A stretch of DNA of 55,348 nt from Jiangella anatolica (GTDB lineage: Bacteria > Actinomycetota > Actinomycetes > Jiangellales > Jiangellaceae), in the NCBI RefSeq assembly GCF_003236295.1, contig NZ_POTW01000036.1, positions 1 through 55,348 on the forward strand, written 5' to 3'. How positions within the stretch are numbered: the stretch's first letter is position 1; each line of letters starts with the position of its first letter. Under the pieces are notes generated by a model. It was not told where the DNA came from. It saw nothing but the letters and a program-made list of their open reading frames with translations, and made no database searches. Shown here one piece after another: positions 1-7,148 of this stretch. A program made the translations under genes and the position numbers.

Positions 1-210
1 CACCCGGCCGACCAGGAAGCCCTCCGCGACCAGTCGCTCGTACGCCGTCGCGACCGTCCCCCGCGACACCGACAGCGTCCGGGCCAGCTCCCGCGTCGGC
101 GGCAGCCGGTCGCCGGGACGCAGCCGCCCGTCGCGGACGCCGTCGCGCAGCGACCGGTAGATCCGCGCGCTCAGTTCGCCGGAGCCGTCGAGGCTGACAT
201 GGAACTCCAC
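1..210 (-). CDS. MocR/PdxR-type GntR regulator, N-terminal fragment
   Basis: The reverse strand encodes the first 70 residues of a winged-helix GntR domain. Seen: a conserved LRPGDRLPPTRELARTLSVS helix-turn-helix core followed by RGTVATAYERLVAEGFL, typical of MocR/PdxR regulators, whose C-terminal aminotransferase-like domain would lie outside the window. The start is taken as GTG at 210 because the reading frame has no ATG near the domain start. It is divergent from the AhpD-like gene at 279, an arrangement common for MocR regulators and their targets, so it probably controls that gene. The PdxR/MocR assignment rests on the HTH and the context only, because the diagnostic C-terminal domain is missing. 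Confidence 0.8.
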   Translation of the reverse strand, partial: MEFHVSLDGSGELSARIYRSLRDGVRDGRLRPGDRLPPTRELARTLSVSRGTVATAYERLVAEGFLVGRV

Positions 211-278
211 AATGGCCCAATCAGATCGGCGCGGATTGGCTCTTCAAGAGGACCAATCTACCGCCGTACCGTGAGGCC
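211..278. promoter_or_regulatory. divergent promoter/operator between MocR and AhpD-like genes
   Basis: This 68-bp gap holds three CCAAT/ATTGG half-sites: CCAATC at 217-222, ATTGG at 235-239 and CCAAT at 253-257. The last two form an inverted repeat around CTCTTCAAGAG. MocR regulators usually bind repeated half-sites in such divergent gaps. That this is the operator is inference. Confidence 0.45.
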
Positions 279-734
279 ATGACGAGGATGGACATCGCCG
301 CGCTCGCCCCCGCGGCCTACCGGGCGCTCACCGCCCTGGACAGCCGCTCCGAGCAGAACGGCGGCCTGCCGATCGGCCTGCTGAACCTGGTGCGCCTGCG
401 GGTCAGCCAGATCAACGGCTGCGCCTACTGCGTCGACCTGCACAGCCACGACCTCGCGAAGGCGGGCGAGAACCCGGCCCGCATCTACGCCGTCGGCGCC
501 TGGGACGAGGGCCCGTTCTTCAGCCCGGCCGAGCGGGCGGCGTTCGAGCTGGCGGAGTCGATGACGCGGCTGAGCGAGGGCATGCCACGGGTGCCCGACG
601 AGGTGTGGGAGCGGGCCACGGTGCACTACGACGAGGCGCAGCTGGCCCAGCTGGTCATGGTGATCACGACGATCAACGCCTGGAACCGGGTCGCCGTGAC
701 GGTCCGGATGGTGCCGGAGTCCTACGCGGAGTGA
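279..734 (+). CDS. AhpD-like carboxymuconolactone decarboxylase family protein
   Basis: A 151-residue protein of the AhpD/CMD fold. Seen: the active-site signature CAYCVDLHSHD (about residues 48-58), with the CxxC thiol pair and the following His that define the alkylhydroperoxidase core, preceded by the usual helical RLRVSQINGC segment. Family members are thiol-dependent peroxidases or decarboxylases acting in the cytoplasm. Length matches single-domain members. The gene is divergent from a MocR-type regulator, suggesting induced expression. Its real substrate cannot be read from sequence. A 15-bp palindrome covers its stop codon. Confidence 0.93.
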   Translation: MTRMDIAALAPAAYRALTALDSRSEQNGGLPIGLLNLVRLRVSQINGCAYCVDLHSHDLAKAGENPARIYAVGAWDEGPFFSPAERAAFELAESMTRLSEGMPRVPDEVWERATVHYDEAQLAQLVMVITTINAWNRVAVTVRMVPESYAE

Positions 735-746
735 CCAGCCTGGTCA
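732..746. repeat. 15-bp palindrome over the AhpD-like stop codon
   Basis: TGACCAG-C-CTGGTCA is a perfect 7-1-7 inverted repeat that includes the TGA stop of the AhpD-like gene. The one-base loop makes a simple terminator unlikely. A protein-binding site is the alternative. Confidence 0.45.
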
Positions 747-762
747 TCGCGGGAAATGGGTA

Positions 763-802
763 TTGACGACCGTTTCGCGGTGAGTCATCCTGGGGTCGTC
801 AA
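763..802. repeat. 9-bp perfect inverted repeat, 22-nt spacer
   Basis: TTGACGACC (763-771) is repeated as its reverse complement GGTCGTCAA (794-802). It lies downstream of the AhpD-like gene and about 190 bp before the small membrane-protein ORF. It could be an operator or a loose hairpin. No gene is visible across 735-994. Confidence 0.4.
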
Positions 803-994
803 CCCCAATTTCGCGCGAACGGCCACCGTTCCCCCACGGCCCTTTCCGGCCGCCCGAACCGCCGGTCGCTGGGTGGCCGGCAATTCGCGCCGGCCGCGCA
901 TAGGAACATCCCGGTCTGGGTCGAGATGCGCCCGGCATCGACTCGCGGTCAATCGCCGGCGAGGCCGTACCGGTCGCGGACTGGAGGGGTTGCC

Positions 995-1138
995 GTGACG
1001 CCCACGTTCGCCGGACTTCGTTCCCTCGCCCGGCTGCGCCGCTGGCTGCTCAGCCCGGAGCAGCCGAACCTGAGCCTGCGGCTGTCCGTCGGCCTCGTGG
1101 CGGTGCTGGCCCTGCTGGCGATGTCGACCGCCCGCTGA
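995..1138 (+). CDS. possible small membrane protein
   Basis: A 47-residue ORF from GTG at 995, preceded by a strong GGAGGGG ribosome-binding sequence at 983-989 with proper spacing. The N-terminal half is basic (LRSLARLRRWLL) and the C-terminal half contains one hydrophobic stretch (LSVGLVAVLALLAMS) able to span a membrane. I do not recognise a family. The case rests on the RBS and the hydrophobic segment, so it may be spurious. Confidence 0.35.
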   Translation: MTPTFAGLRSLARLRRWLLSPEQPNLSLRLSVGLVAVLALLAMSTAR

Positions 1139-1452
1139 CGGGCCGCCGGGCGTCGCCGCCCCGCCGGCCGACTGCGGTACGGCCGGCGACGCGAGCTGCG
1201 CGCGAGCCGCGCCGGCTGCCGCCCTTCACCGCGCCCACCAGCGATGACGCCGTCACGACGGGCGGTGGGTGGGTCAGCGGGAGGGGTTGCATGCACTCAC
1301 CTGATCTCGGACGAACGACAACGACCCGGCGGCCGTGCGGACCGCCGGTTGCGCTCGTCCGTGGCGTCGCGCCGCAGGCTTCGGCCCTGCCCTGCGACAC
1401 CTACACCACTGACGAGAATGGACGCTAGCGAGTCGGTGGTGCGCGCACAACC

Positions 1453-1468
1453 GTTACCTCACGGTAAC
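1453..1468. promoter_or_regulatory. inverted repeat GTTACC-TCAC-GGTAAC
   Basis: A perfect 6-4-6 inverted repeat, about 200 bp upstream of the proposed laccase promoter. The half-site GTTACC recurs at 1620-1625. A repressor or copper-responsive operator is possible. This is inference from symmetry only. Confidence 0.4.
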
Positions 1469-1661
1469 TTGCAAAAGTCCTGCATCCCGTCGACCTAAGT
1501 CGGCCCAGGACGGCCGCCCACCCGCACACACGCGGTAAACCGTCCGCGCGGAACCCCATCGCAGCGCACACCAGCGCCTTTTCGGTCGAATCGGATCAGG
1601 AACACAGTCGGTGCGCAACGTTACCAACGCGGGCATTTGTCGACGAACGTGAAACTTTCTG

Positions 1662-1689
1662 TTGACGTGCATGCAAAAGCCCCTTTACT
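1662..1689 (+). promoter_or_regulatory. putative sigma70-type promoter of the laccase operon
   Basis: TTGACG at 1662-1667 matches a good -35 element. After a 16-nt spacer TTTACT (1684-1689) gives a weak -10. It sits about 125 bp ahead of the laccase start, the first gene of the co-directional block. Confidence 0.4.
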
Positions 1690-1815
1690 GTGCGGTGCCA
1701 TGTACGGGTCGGTGCCGATCAGCGGCCGTCGGGGGTCATCCATGCCCTGCGACGGGGTCGGCCCGGCCCCCGGTCTCCGGTGCAGGCGCCCCGGGACTCA
1801 CGGAATGGAGACCCC

Positions 1816-2847
1816 ATGGCTGACAACCCCGCCCGACGCGGCTGGCTAGGGCACCTCACCCGCCGGTCGGTGCTGGCCGGCGCCGTCGCGAGTGCGGCCT
1901 TCCCCGCCGTCGCCGCGACCACCGGCGCCGCGACCGCGAGCCCGAGCTCGGCCACCGTTCCCGGGCTGCGCACCGCCCGGGCCACCGGGACCACCCATCG
2001 CGTGACGATGTACGCCGAGGCGCTGCCCGGCGGGCTGATCGGCTACGGCCTGGCGCCCGGCGAGGCGACCGTCCCCGGCCCGCTGCTGGAGATCGTCGAG
2101 GGCGACACCCTGGAGATCACGCTGGTCAACACCACCGACAAGCGGCTCTCCATCCATCCCCACGGCGTCGACTACGACGTCTTCTCCGACGGCGCGCCGT
2201 TCAACAACTCCTTCAACGAGCCGGGCGAGACGCGCACCTACGTGTGGCGCACGCGGGAACGCACGACGACCGCCGGACGGGCGTGGCTGCCGGGCAGCGC
2301 GGGCTACTGGCACTACCACGACCACGCCTACGGCGACCACGGCACCGACGGCCTCCGGGCCGGCCTGTACGGCGGCCTCATCGTCCGCCGTAAGGGCGAT
2401 CTGCTGCCGGACAAGACCTTCGTCGTCGTGTTCAACGACATGACGATCAACAACAAGATGGCGCCCGAGACGCCGATGTTCGACGCCGTCCTGGGCGAGC
2501 GGGTCGAGTGGCTGTGCATCGGCCACGGGAACATGGAGCACACCTTCCACCTGCACGCCCACCGGTGGGTCGACAACCGGACCGGCTACCTCGACGGTCC
2601 CAACGACCCGACGCCGGCCATCGACAACAAGGACCTCAACCCCGGCAGCTCGTTCGGGTTCCAGGTGATCGCCGGCGACGGCGTCGGTCCCGGTGCGTGG
2701 ATGTACCACTGCCACGTCCAGTTCCATTCCGACGGCGGCATGTCCGGTGTCTTCCTGGTCCGCAACGAGGACGGCAGCATCCCCGACCACGCACAGGAGG
2801 CGATCGACCGCTACCACGCAGGACACGGAGGGCACGGCGGCCATTAG
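1816..2847 (+). CDS. two-domain (small) laccase, multicopper oxidase, Tat-secreted
   Basis: A 343-residue multicopper oxidase that oxidises phenols or metals and reduces O2 to water outside the cell. ATG at 1816 is chosen because GGAG lies just upstream and the protein then begins with a Tat signal (TRRSVLAGAVASAAFP, residues 15-30). Seen: HPHGVDY, YWHYHDHAYGDH, HTFHLHAHRW and the C-terminal HCHVQFHSDGGM copper motifs, supplying type 1 (His, Cys, His, Met) and trinuclear ligands. Length and motif text closely match the Streptomyces small laccase (SLAC), which works as a homotrimer. The C-terminus is His-rich (GHGGHGGH). It is the first of three secreted-protein genes, 97 bp before the ThuA fusion gene. 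Confidence 0.95.
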   Translation: MADNPARRGWLGHLTRRSVLAGAVASAAFPAVAATTGAATASPSSATVPGLRTARATGTTHRVTMYAEALPGGLIGYGLAPGEATVPGPLLEIVEGDTLEITLVNTTDKRLSIHPHGVDYDVFSDGAPFNNSFNEPGETRTYVWRTRERTTTAGRAWLPGSAGYWHYHDHAYGDHGTDGLRAGLYGGLIVRRKGDLLPDKTFVVVFNDMTINNKMAPETPMFDAVLGERVEWLCIGHGNMEHTFHLHAHRWVDNRTGYLDGPNDPTPAIDNKDLNPGSSFGFQVIAGDGVGPGAWMYHCHVQFHSDGGMSGVFLVRNEDGSIPDHAQEAIDRYHAGHGGHGGH

Positions 2848-2944
2848 GCCGACGCGGGCCAGGCGCGGGCGCCCGCACCACCACTGACACGAATCAGGGC
2901 CGAGAACGCACAGGCACGAGCGCACATCGATCGAAGGAGCAACG

Positions 2945-5900
2945 ATGAGACGCAGCAGCCTCGTCCGTCCGGAGGGCGGGCCACCGGCGAGATCCGTCGG
3001 GTGGCGCCGGACGTTCGTCCTGGCGAGCACCGCGGTTCTGGCGCTGAGCGTGAGCACGCTGCCCGCACAGGGGCAGCCGGAGCCGCCCGAACCCTCGGCC
3101 AGCGCCTCCAGCGCACCGGCCGCGAAGTCCCCCGACGCCGCCGACAGCGCCAGCGCGAGCGCCCGGCAGGCGCTGGCCGCCGCCAAGGCGAACAACGCCG
3201 ACGGCGCCGCCAAGGTGCTGGTCTTCCACGGCCTGGTCGCCGAGCAGGACGACCCCGTCGCGACCGCAGTCGCGGCGATCCAGGAGCTCGGCGCGGCGAA
3301 CGGGATCGGCGTCGACGTCTCGACCGACCCCGCCAGCTTCACCCCGGACACGCTCGCCGCCTACCGCGGCGTCGTCTTCCTGTCCGCGATCGGCACCGAG
3401 CTGTCGCCGTCGCAGGAGGACGCGCTCGAGGCCTACATCGAGGACGGCGGCGGCTTCCTGGGCATCGGCGACGCGTCGCGCGCGCAGGAGCGTTCGGAGT
3501 GGTTCACCGGGCTGATCGGCAGCCGGCCGGTCGGCGCGCTGCCGGACTCGCTCGACGTCGCCTCCGTCAGTGCCACCGCGAACAACCCGCCGAACGAGGA
3601 CGCCCCCAAGGTCGTCGACGGCGACGTCAACACCAAGTGGCTGGGCTTCGTCCGCACCGCGCAGATCACCGTCCGGCTGACCGCACCGGCCGCGGTGAAC
3701 CAGTACGCGCTGTCCTCGGCGAACGACTCCGCCGGCCGGGACCCGCAGGACTGGACGCTGCAGGGCTCGAACGACGGCACGACCTGGACCGACATCGACC
3801 GCCGGACCAACGAGGACTTCCCGGAGCGGTTCCAGACCAAGGCCTACACGATCTCCAACACGACGGCCTACGAGTACTTCCGGCTCGACATCACCCGCAA
3901 CTCCGGCGACTCGATCACGCAGCTGGCCGAGTTGCAGTTCTTCGCCGGCGAGATCGTCGAGCCGCCGCCGGTGCCGGCGGTGGAGGCCACCGTCAGCATC
4001 GTCGACCGGCAGCACCCGGCCAACGACGGACTGCCGCTGGAGCTGACGCTCACCGACCGCTGGACCAACTGGGCGCCGAACCCGGTCGGCACGGTGCACA
4101 CCGTCGCGCAGGTCCAGGAGACCACCTACGACCCGGGCGAGGGCGCCAACGGCCCGTTCCACCCGGTCTCGTGGTGCCGTGACTACGACGGCGGCCGCTC
4201 GTTCTACACGAGCTTCGGCGGCGCGGCGGACAGCTGGAGCAACGACCAGGTCCGCAGCCACATCGCCGGCGCGCTGCAGTGGACCACCGGCCTCGTGCGC
4301 GGCGACTGCCAGGCCACCATCGGCTCGAACTACGAGATCGAGCGGCTGACGGCGCCGAACCAGCCGGGCCAGCTGGACCAGATCGGCGAGCCGCACGGCC
4401 TCGACGTCGCCGCCGACGGCACCATCTTCTACATCGGCAAGGCGTCCTGCGCCACCGGCCCGATCGTCCCGTGGGAGGACCCGAACGTCGGCCGCGGCTG
4501 CGGCACGATCCACCAGTGGGACCCCGACACCGGCGACGTCAAGCTGCTGACCACGCTCGACGTGTTCGGCAACCGCGGCAGCGGCGGCGAGCTGATCAAG
4601 GCCGAGGACGGCCTGGTCGGCATCGCCCTGGACCCGGACTTCCTCGACAACGGCTGGGTCTACGTCTATTGGATGCCGCACGACTCGATCGACCGGGTCC
4701 GTCACACCGGTGACCGCACGATCTCGCGGTTCACCTACGACTTCGGTGCGCAGTCGATCGACCAGGACACCCGCAAGGACCTGCTGTCCTGGGAGATCCA
4801 GGTGCACAGCTGCTGCCACGCCGGCGGCGGCATGGACTTCGACTCCGACGGCAACCTCTACATCGGTGTCGGCGACAGCAACTCCTCGGGTGGCTCGAGC
4901 GGCTACTCCGGCAACAACTGGACGCAGGAGTTCGGCGGGTACTCGTTCCAGGACGCCCGCCGCACGTCGGGCAACACGAACGACCTCAACGGCAAGATCC
5001 TGCGGATCCACCCGGAGCCGGACGGGACGTACACGATCCCCGAGGGCAACCTGTTCACCGGCCAGGAGGAGGGCGGCGGCAAGACCCGCCCGGAGATCTA
5101 CGTCATGGGCGTGCGCAACATCTCCACCCTCTACGTGGACCCCGTGACGGACTACCTGCACGCCGCGTGGGTCGGCCCGGACGCCGGCGGCCCGAACCCG
5201 GAGCTGGGCCCGGCCAAGTACGAGACCGCGACGATCATCACGTCGGCGGGCAACCAGGGCTGGCCGTACTGCATGGGCAACCGGCAGCCGTACCGCGACC
5301 GCAGCAACACCGACGCGTCGGTGCTGACCGGCTGGTACGACTGCAAGGGCAACCTGGTGAACACCTCGCCGCGCAACACCGGCCTGGTGGACATCCCGGA
5401 CGCCCGCGACAACATGATCTGGTACTCGCCGGGTGGCGGCGCACCGGTCTTCCCGGACCGCGGCGACGGCATCCCGACGTACACCAACGAGACCGCCACG
5501 TACACGTGGCCGTACATGCGCAGCGGCGGCTGCCAGGCCATCATGACCGGCCCGACCTACCGTGAGTCGTTGGTCGACCCGGACAGCGACGTCGCCTGGC
5601 CGTCGTACTGGGAAGGCAAGTGGATCATCGGCGACGAGTGCGGCAGCAGCAGCCGGGTCGCGGTCACCGTCGACCCGGAGGGCATCGAGGAGCAGGCCCC
5701 GCCGCTGTTCGCCGAGGACCTGCGCCCGATCATCCCGCACGGCAGCGCCGACGACCAGCTGCAGAGCTGGATGATGACGTCGCGGTTCGGGCCGGACGGC
5801 GCACTGTACATGTCCGACTACAGCACCGGCTTCTTCAGCCTCACGCCCAACCAGAAGCTGCTGCGCGTCGTCTACAACGGCGGGCCGGCCACGCCGGTCG

Positions 5901-7030
5901 CGACCGCGTCGGCGACGGCGGTCCAGAACAAGCCGCTGACCATCGCCTTCACCGGCGCCCGCTCCGGCGGCGTGTCCTACGCGTGGGACTTCGGCGACGG
6001 CGGCACGTCTGACGAGGCCAACCCGCGGCACACCTACGACGCGGTGGGCACCTACACCGCGACGCTCACGGTGACGTACGCGGACGGCGAGACGATGAGC
6101 ACCGAGGTGGACGTCACCGTCGGCTGCGCCGTGCCGGACGACCGCTCCACGGTCTTCCTGCGCGACACCGACACTGGCGTGGCCAACGACGTCGTCGGCG
6201 AGGGCTGCACGATCAACGACCTCATCGACGACGAGAGCAGCTGGCCGAACCACGGCCAGTTCGTCCGGCACGTGACCGACACCGCCAACGGCCTGGCCGC
6301 CGACGGCGTCATCACGGCCCGGGAGAAGACCACGCTGACCCGCCTGGCCGCGCAGTCCGAGATCGGAACGCCGGGCGACACCGGCTGGGACGCCATCTTC
6401 GACGGGACCGCGGAGTCCCTCGAGGGCTGGACCCAGGCGCCCGGCGGCTTCTTCGAGCTGCAGGACGACGGGACGATCCTCAGCCGCGGCGGCCTGGGCA
6501 TGCTCTGGTACGCCGAACGGGAGTTCGCGGACTACTCGATCCGGTTGCAGTTCCGCGACGTCTCACCCGGCACCACCAGGGCGAACAGTGGTGTCTTCAT
6601 CAGGTTCCCGAACCCGGACCAGCCGCTGGCCGAACGGCCGGAGTGCGGCCGGACCGGATCGGCGGCGAACTCGCCGGCGTGGGTCGCGATCTACTGCGGC
6701 CACGAGATCCAGATCTACGACGGCACCACCGGCGAGCCGCAGAAGACCGGGTCGGTCTACAACTTCGACCCGATCGCGCTGCCTGGCTCGGGCGCCACGC
6801 CGAAGGGCGAGTGGAACGACTACGAGATCCAGGTGGTCGGGCAGCACTACACGATCATCCGCAACGGCGTGGTGATCAACGAGTTCGACAACGTGCCCGG
6901 CATCCAGTCGTCTCGCGCGGGTGACCCGCCGACCGACCTGCGGCAGTTCCTCAGCGGATACATCGGGTTGCAGAACCACGGCAACAACGACCAGATCGAG
7001 TTCCGCAACATCCGAGTCCGGGACCTGTAG
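2945..7030 (+). CDS. secreted ThuA-discoidin-sugar dehydrogenase propeller-PKD-DUF1080 fusion
   Basis: A 1361-residue exported multidomain protein, with RBS GAAGGAG before ATG 2945. Domains in order: signal peptide (1-43); ThuA-like N half (about 88-198); an F5/8-type discoidin domain (about 203-335); ThuA C half (about 345-455); a glucose/sorbosone-dehydrogenase beta-propeller (about 460-975) with LVGIALDPDF, CCHAGGGMDFDSDGNLYIGV and the GNQGWPYC strand typical of PQQ aldose dehydrogenases; a PKD domain (about 980-1060, AWDFGDGGTS); a module of about 80 residues shared with the next gene (1061-1143); and a DUF1080/3-keto-disaccharide-hydrolase jelly roll (1146-1361). Likely role: oxidation and cleavage of sugars at the cell exterior. 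The discoidin domain interrupts ThuA. Catalysis and PQQ use are inferred from family. Confidence 0.9.
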   Translation: MRRSSLVRPEGGPPARSVGWRRTFVLASTAVLALSVSTLPAQGQPEPPEPSASASSAPAAKSPDAADSASASARQALAAAKANNADGAAKVLVFHGLVAEQDDPVATAVAAIQELGAANGIGVDVSTDPASFTPDTLAAYRGVVFLSAIGTELSPSQEDALEAYIEDGGGFLGIGDASRAQERSEWFTGLIGSRPVGALPDSLDVASVSATANNPPNEDAPKVVDGDVNTKWLGFVRTAQITVRLTAPAAVNQYALSSANDSAGRDPQDWTLQGSNDGTTWTDIDRRTNEDFPERFQTKAYTISNTTAYEYFRLDITRNSGDSITQLAELQFFAGEIVEPPPVPAVEATVSIVDRQHPANDGLPLELTLTDRWTNWAPNPVGTVHTVAQVQETTYDPGEGANGPFHPVSWCRDYDGGRSFYTSFGGAADSWSNDQVRSHIAGALQWTTGLVRGDCQATIGSNYEIERLTAPNQPGQLDQIGEPHGLDVAADGTIFYIGKASCATGPIVPWEDPNVGRGCGTIHQWDPDTGDVKLLTTLDVFGNRGSGGELIKAEDGLVGIALDPDFLDNGWVYVYWMPHDSIDRVRHTGDRTISRFTYDFGAQSIDQDTRKDLLSWEIQVHSCCHAGGGMDFDSDGNLYIGVGDSNSSGGSSGYSGNNWTQEFGGYSFQDARRTSGNTNDLNGKILRIHPEPDGTYTIPEGNLFTGQEEGGGKTRPEIYVMGVRNISTLYVDPVTDYLHAAWVGPDAGGPNPELGPAKYETATIITSAGNQGWPYCMGNRQPYRDRSNTDASVLTGWYDCKGNLVNTSPRNTGLVDIPDARDNMIWYSPGGGAPVFPDRGDGIPTYTNETATYTWPYMRSGGCQAIMTGPTYRESLVDPDSDVAWPSYWEGKWIIGDECGSSSRVAVTVDPEGIEEQAPPLFAEDLRPIIPHGSADDQLQSWMMTSRFGPDGALYMSDYSTGFFSLTPNQKLLRVVYNGGPATPVATASATAVQNKPLTIAFTGARSGGVSYAWDFGDGGTSDEANPRHTYDAVGTYTATLTVTYADGETMSTEVDVTVGCAVPDDRSTVFLRDTDTGVANDVVGEGCTINDLIDDESSWPNHGQFVRHVTDTANGLAADGVITAREKTTLTRLAAQSEIGTPGDTGWDAIFDGTAESLEGWTQAPGGFFELQDDGTILSRGGLGMLWYAEREFADYSIRLQFRDVSPGTTRANSGVFIRFPNPDQPLAERPECGRTGSAANSPAWVAIYCGHEIQIYDGTTGEPQKTGSVYNFDPIALPGSGATPKGEWNDYEIQVVGQHYTIIRNGVVINEFDNVPGIQSSRAGDPPTDLRQFLSGYIGLQNHGNNDQIEFRNIRVRDL

Positions 7031-7050
7031 GACCCCGGCGGCCGGCCGGT

Positions 7051-7083
7051 GCGGGCGCGACCTTCCCCCTGGGTCGCGTCCGC
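7051..7083 (+). terminator. hairpin between ThuA fusion and cupredoxin genes
   Basis: A 12-bp stem (7051-7062 with 7072-7083, one G-U pair) and a 9-nt loop lie 20 bp after the stop of the ThuA fusion gene. No U-tract follows. It may be a partial terminator or an mRNA-stabilising hairpin rather than an operon end. Confidence 0.5.
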
Positions 7084-7148
7084 GCCGGCGGCCTCGGCCG
7101 CCGGGACGCCCGGTGCGTCTCGCGGATTCACGAAAGGTGCGCCACCTC

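Larger units (their letters stand above)
1139..1815. other. gene-free region upstream of the laccase operon
   Basis: No convincing coding sequence is seen in these 677 bp. The second half is less G+C-rich and carries an inverted repeat (1453-1468), a further GTTACC half-site (1620-1625) and a plausible promoter (1662-1689), followed by a leader of about 125 nt before the laccase start. The translation upstream of 1816 is open but lacks protein-like character. Confidence 0.6.

Noticed and set aside
2894-6271. Long reverse-strand open frame (over 1100 codons) opposite the ThuA fusion
   Set aside because: It is a shadow: the text is Val/Arg/Ala/Asp-rich without domains, while the forward frame shows recognisable domains throughout. 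High G+C makes such antisense frames routine.
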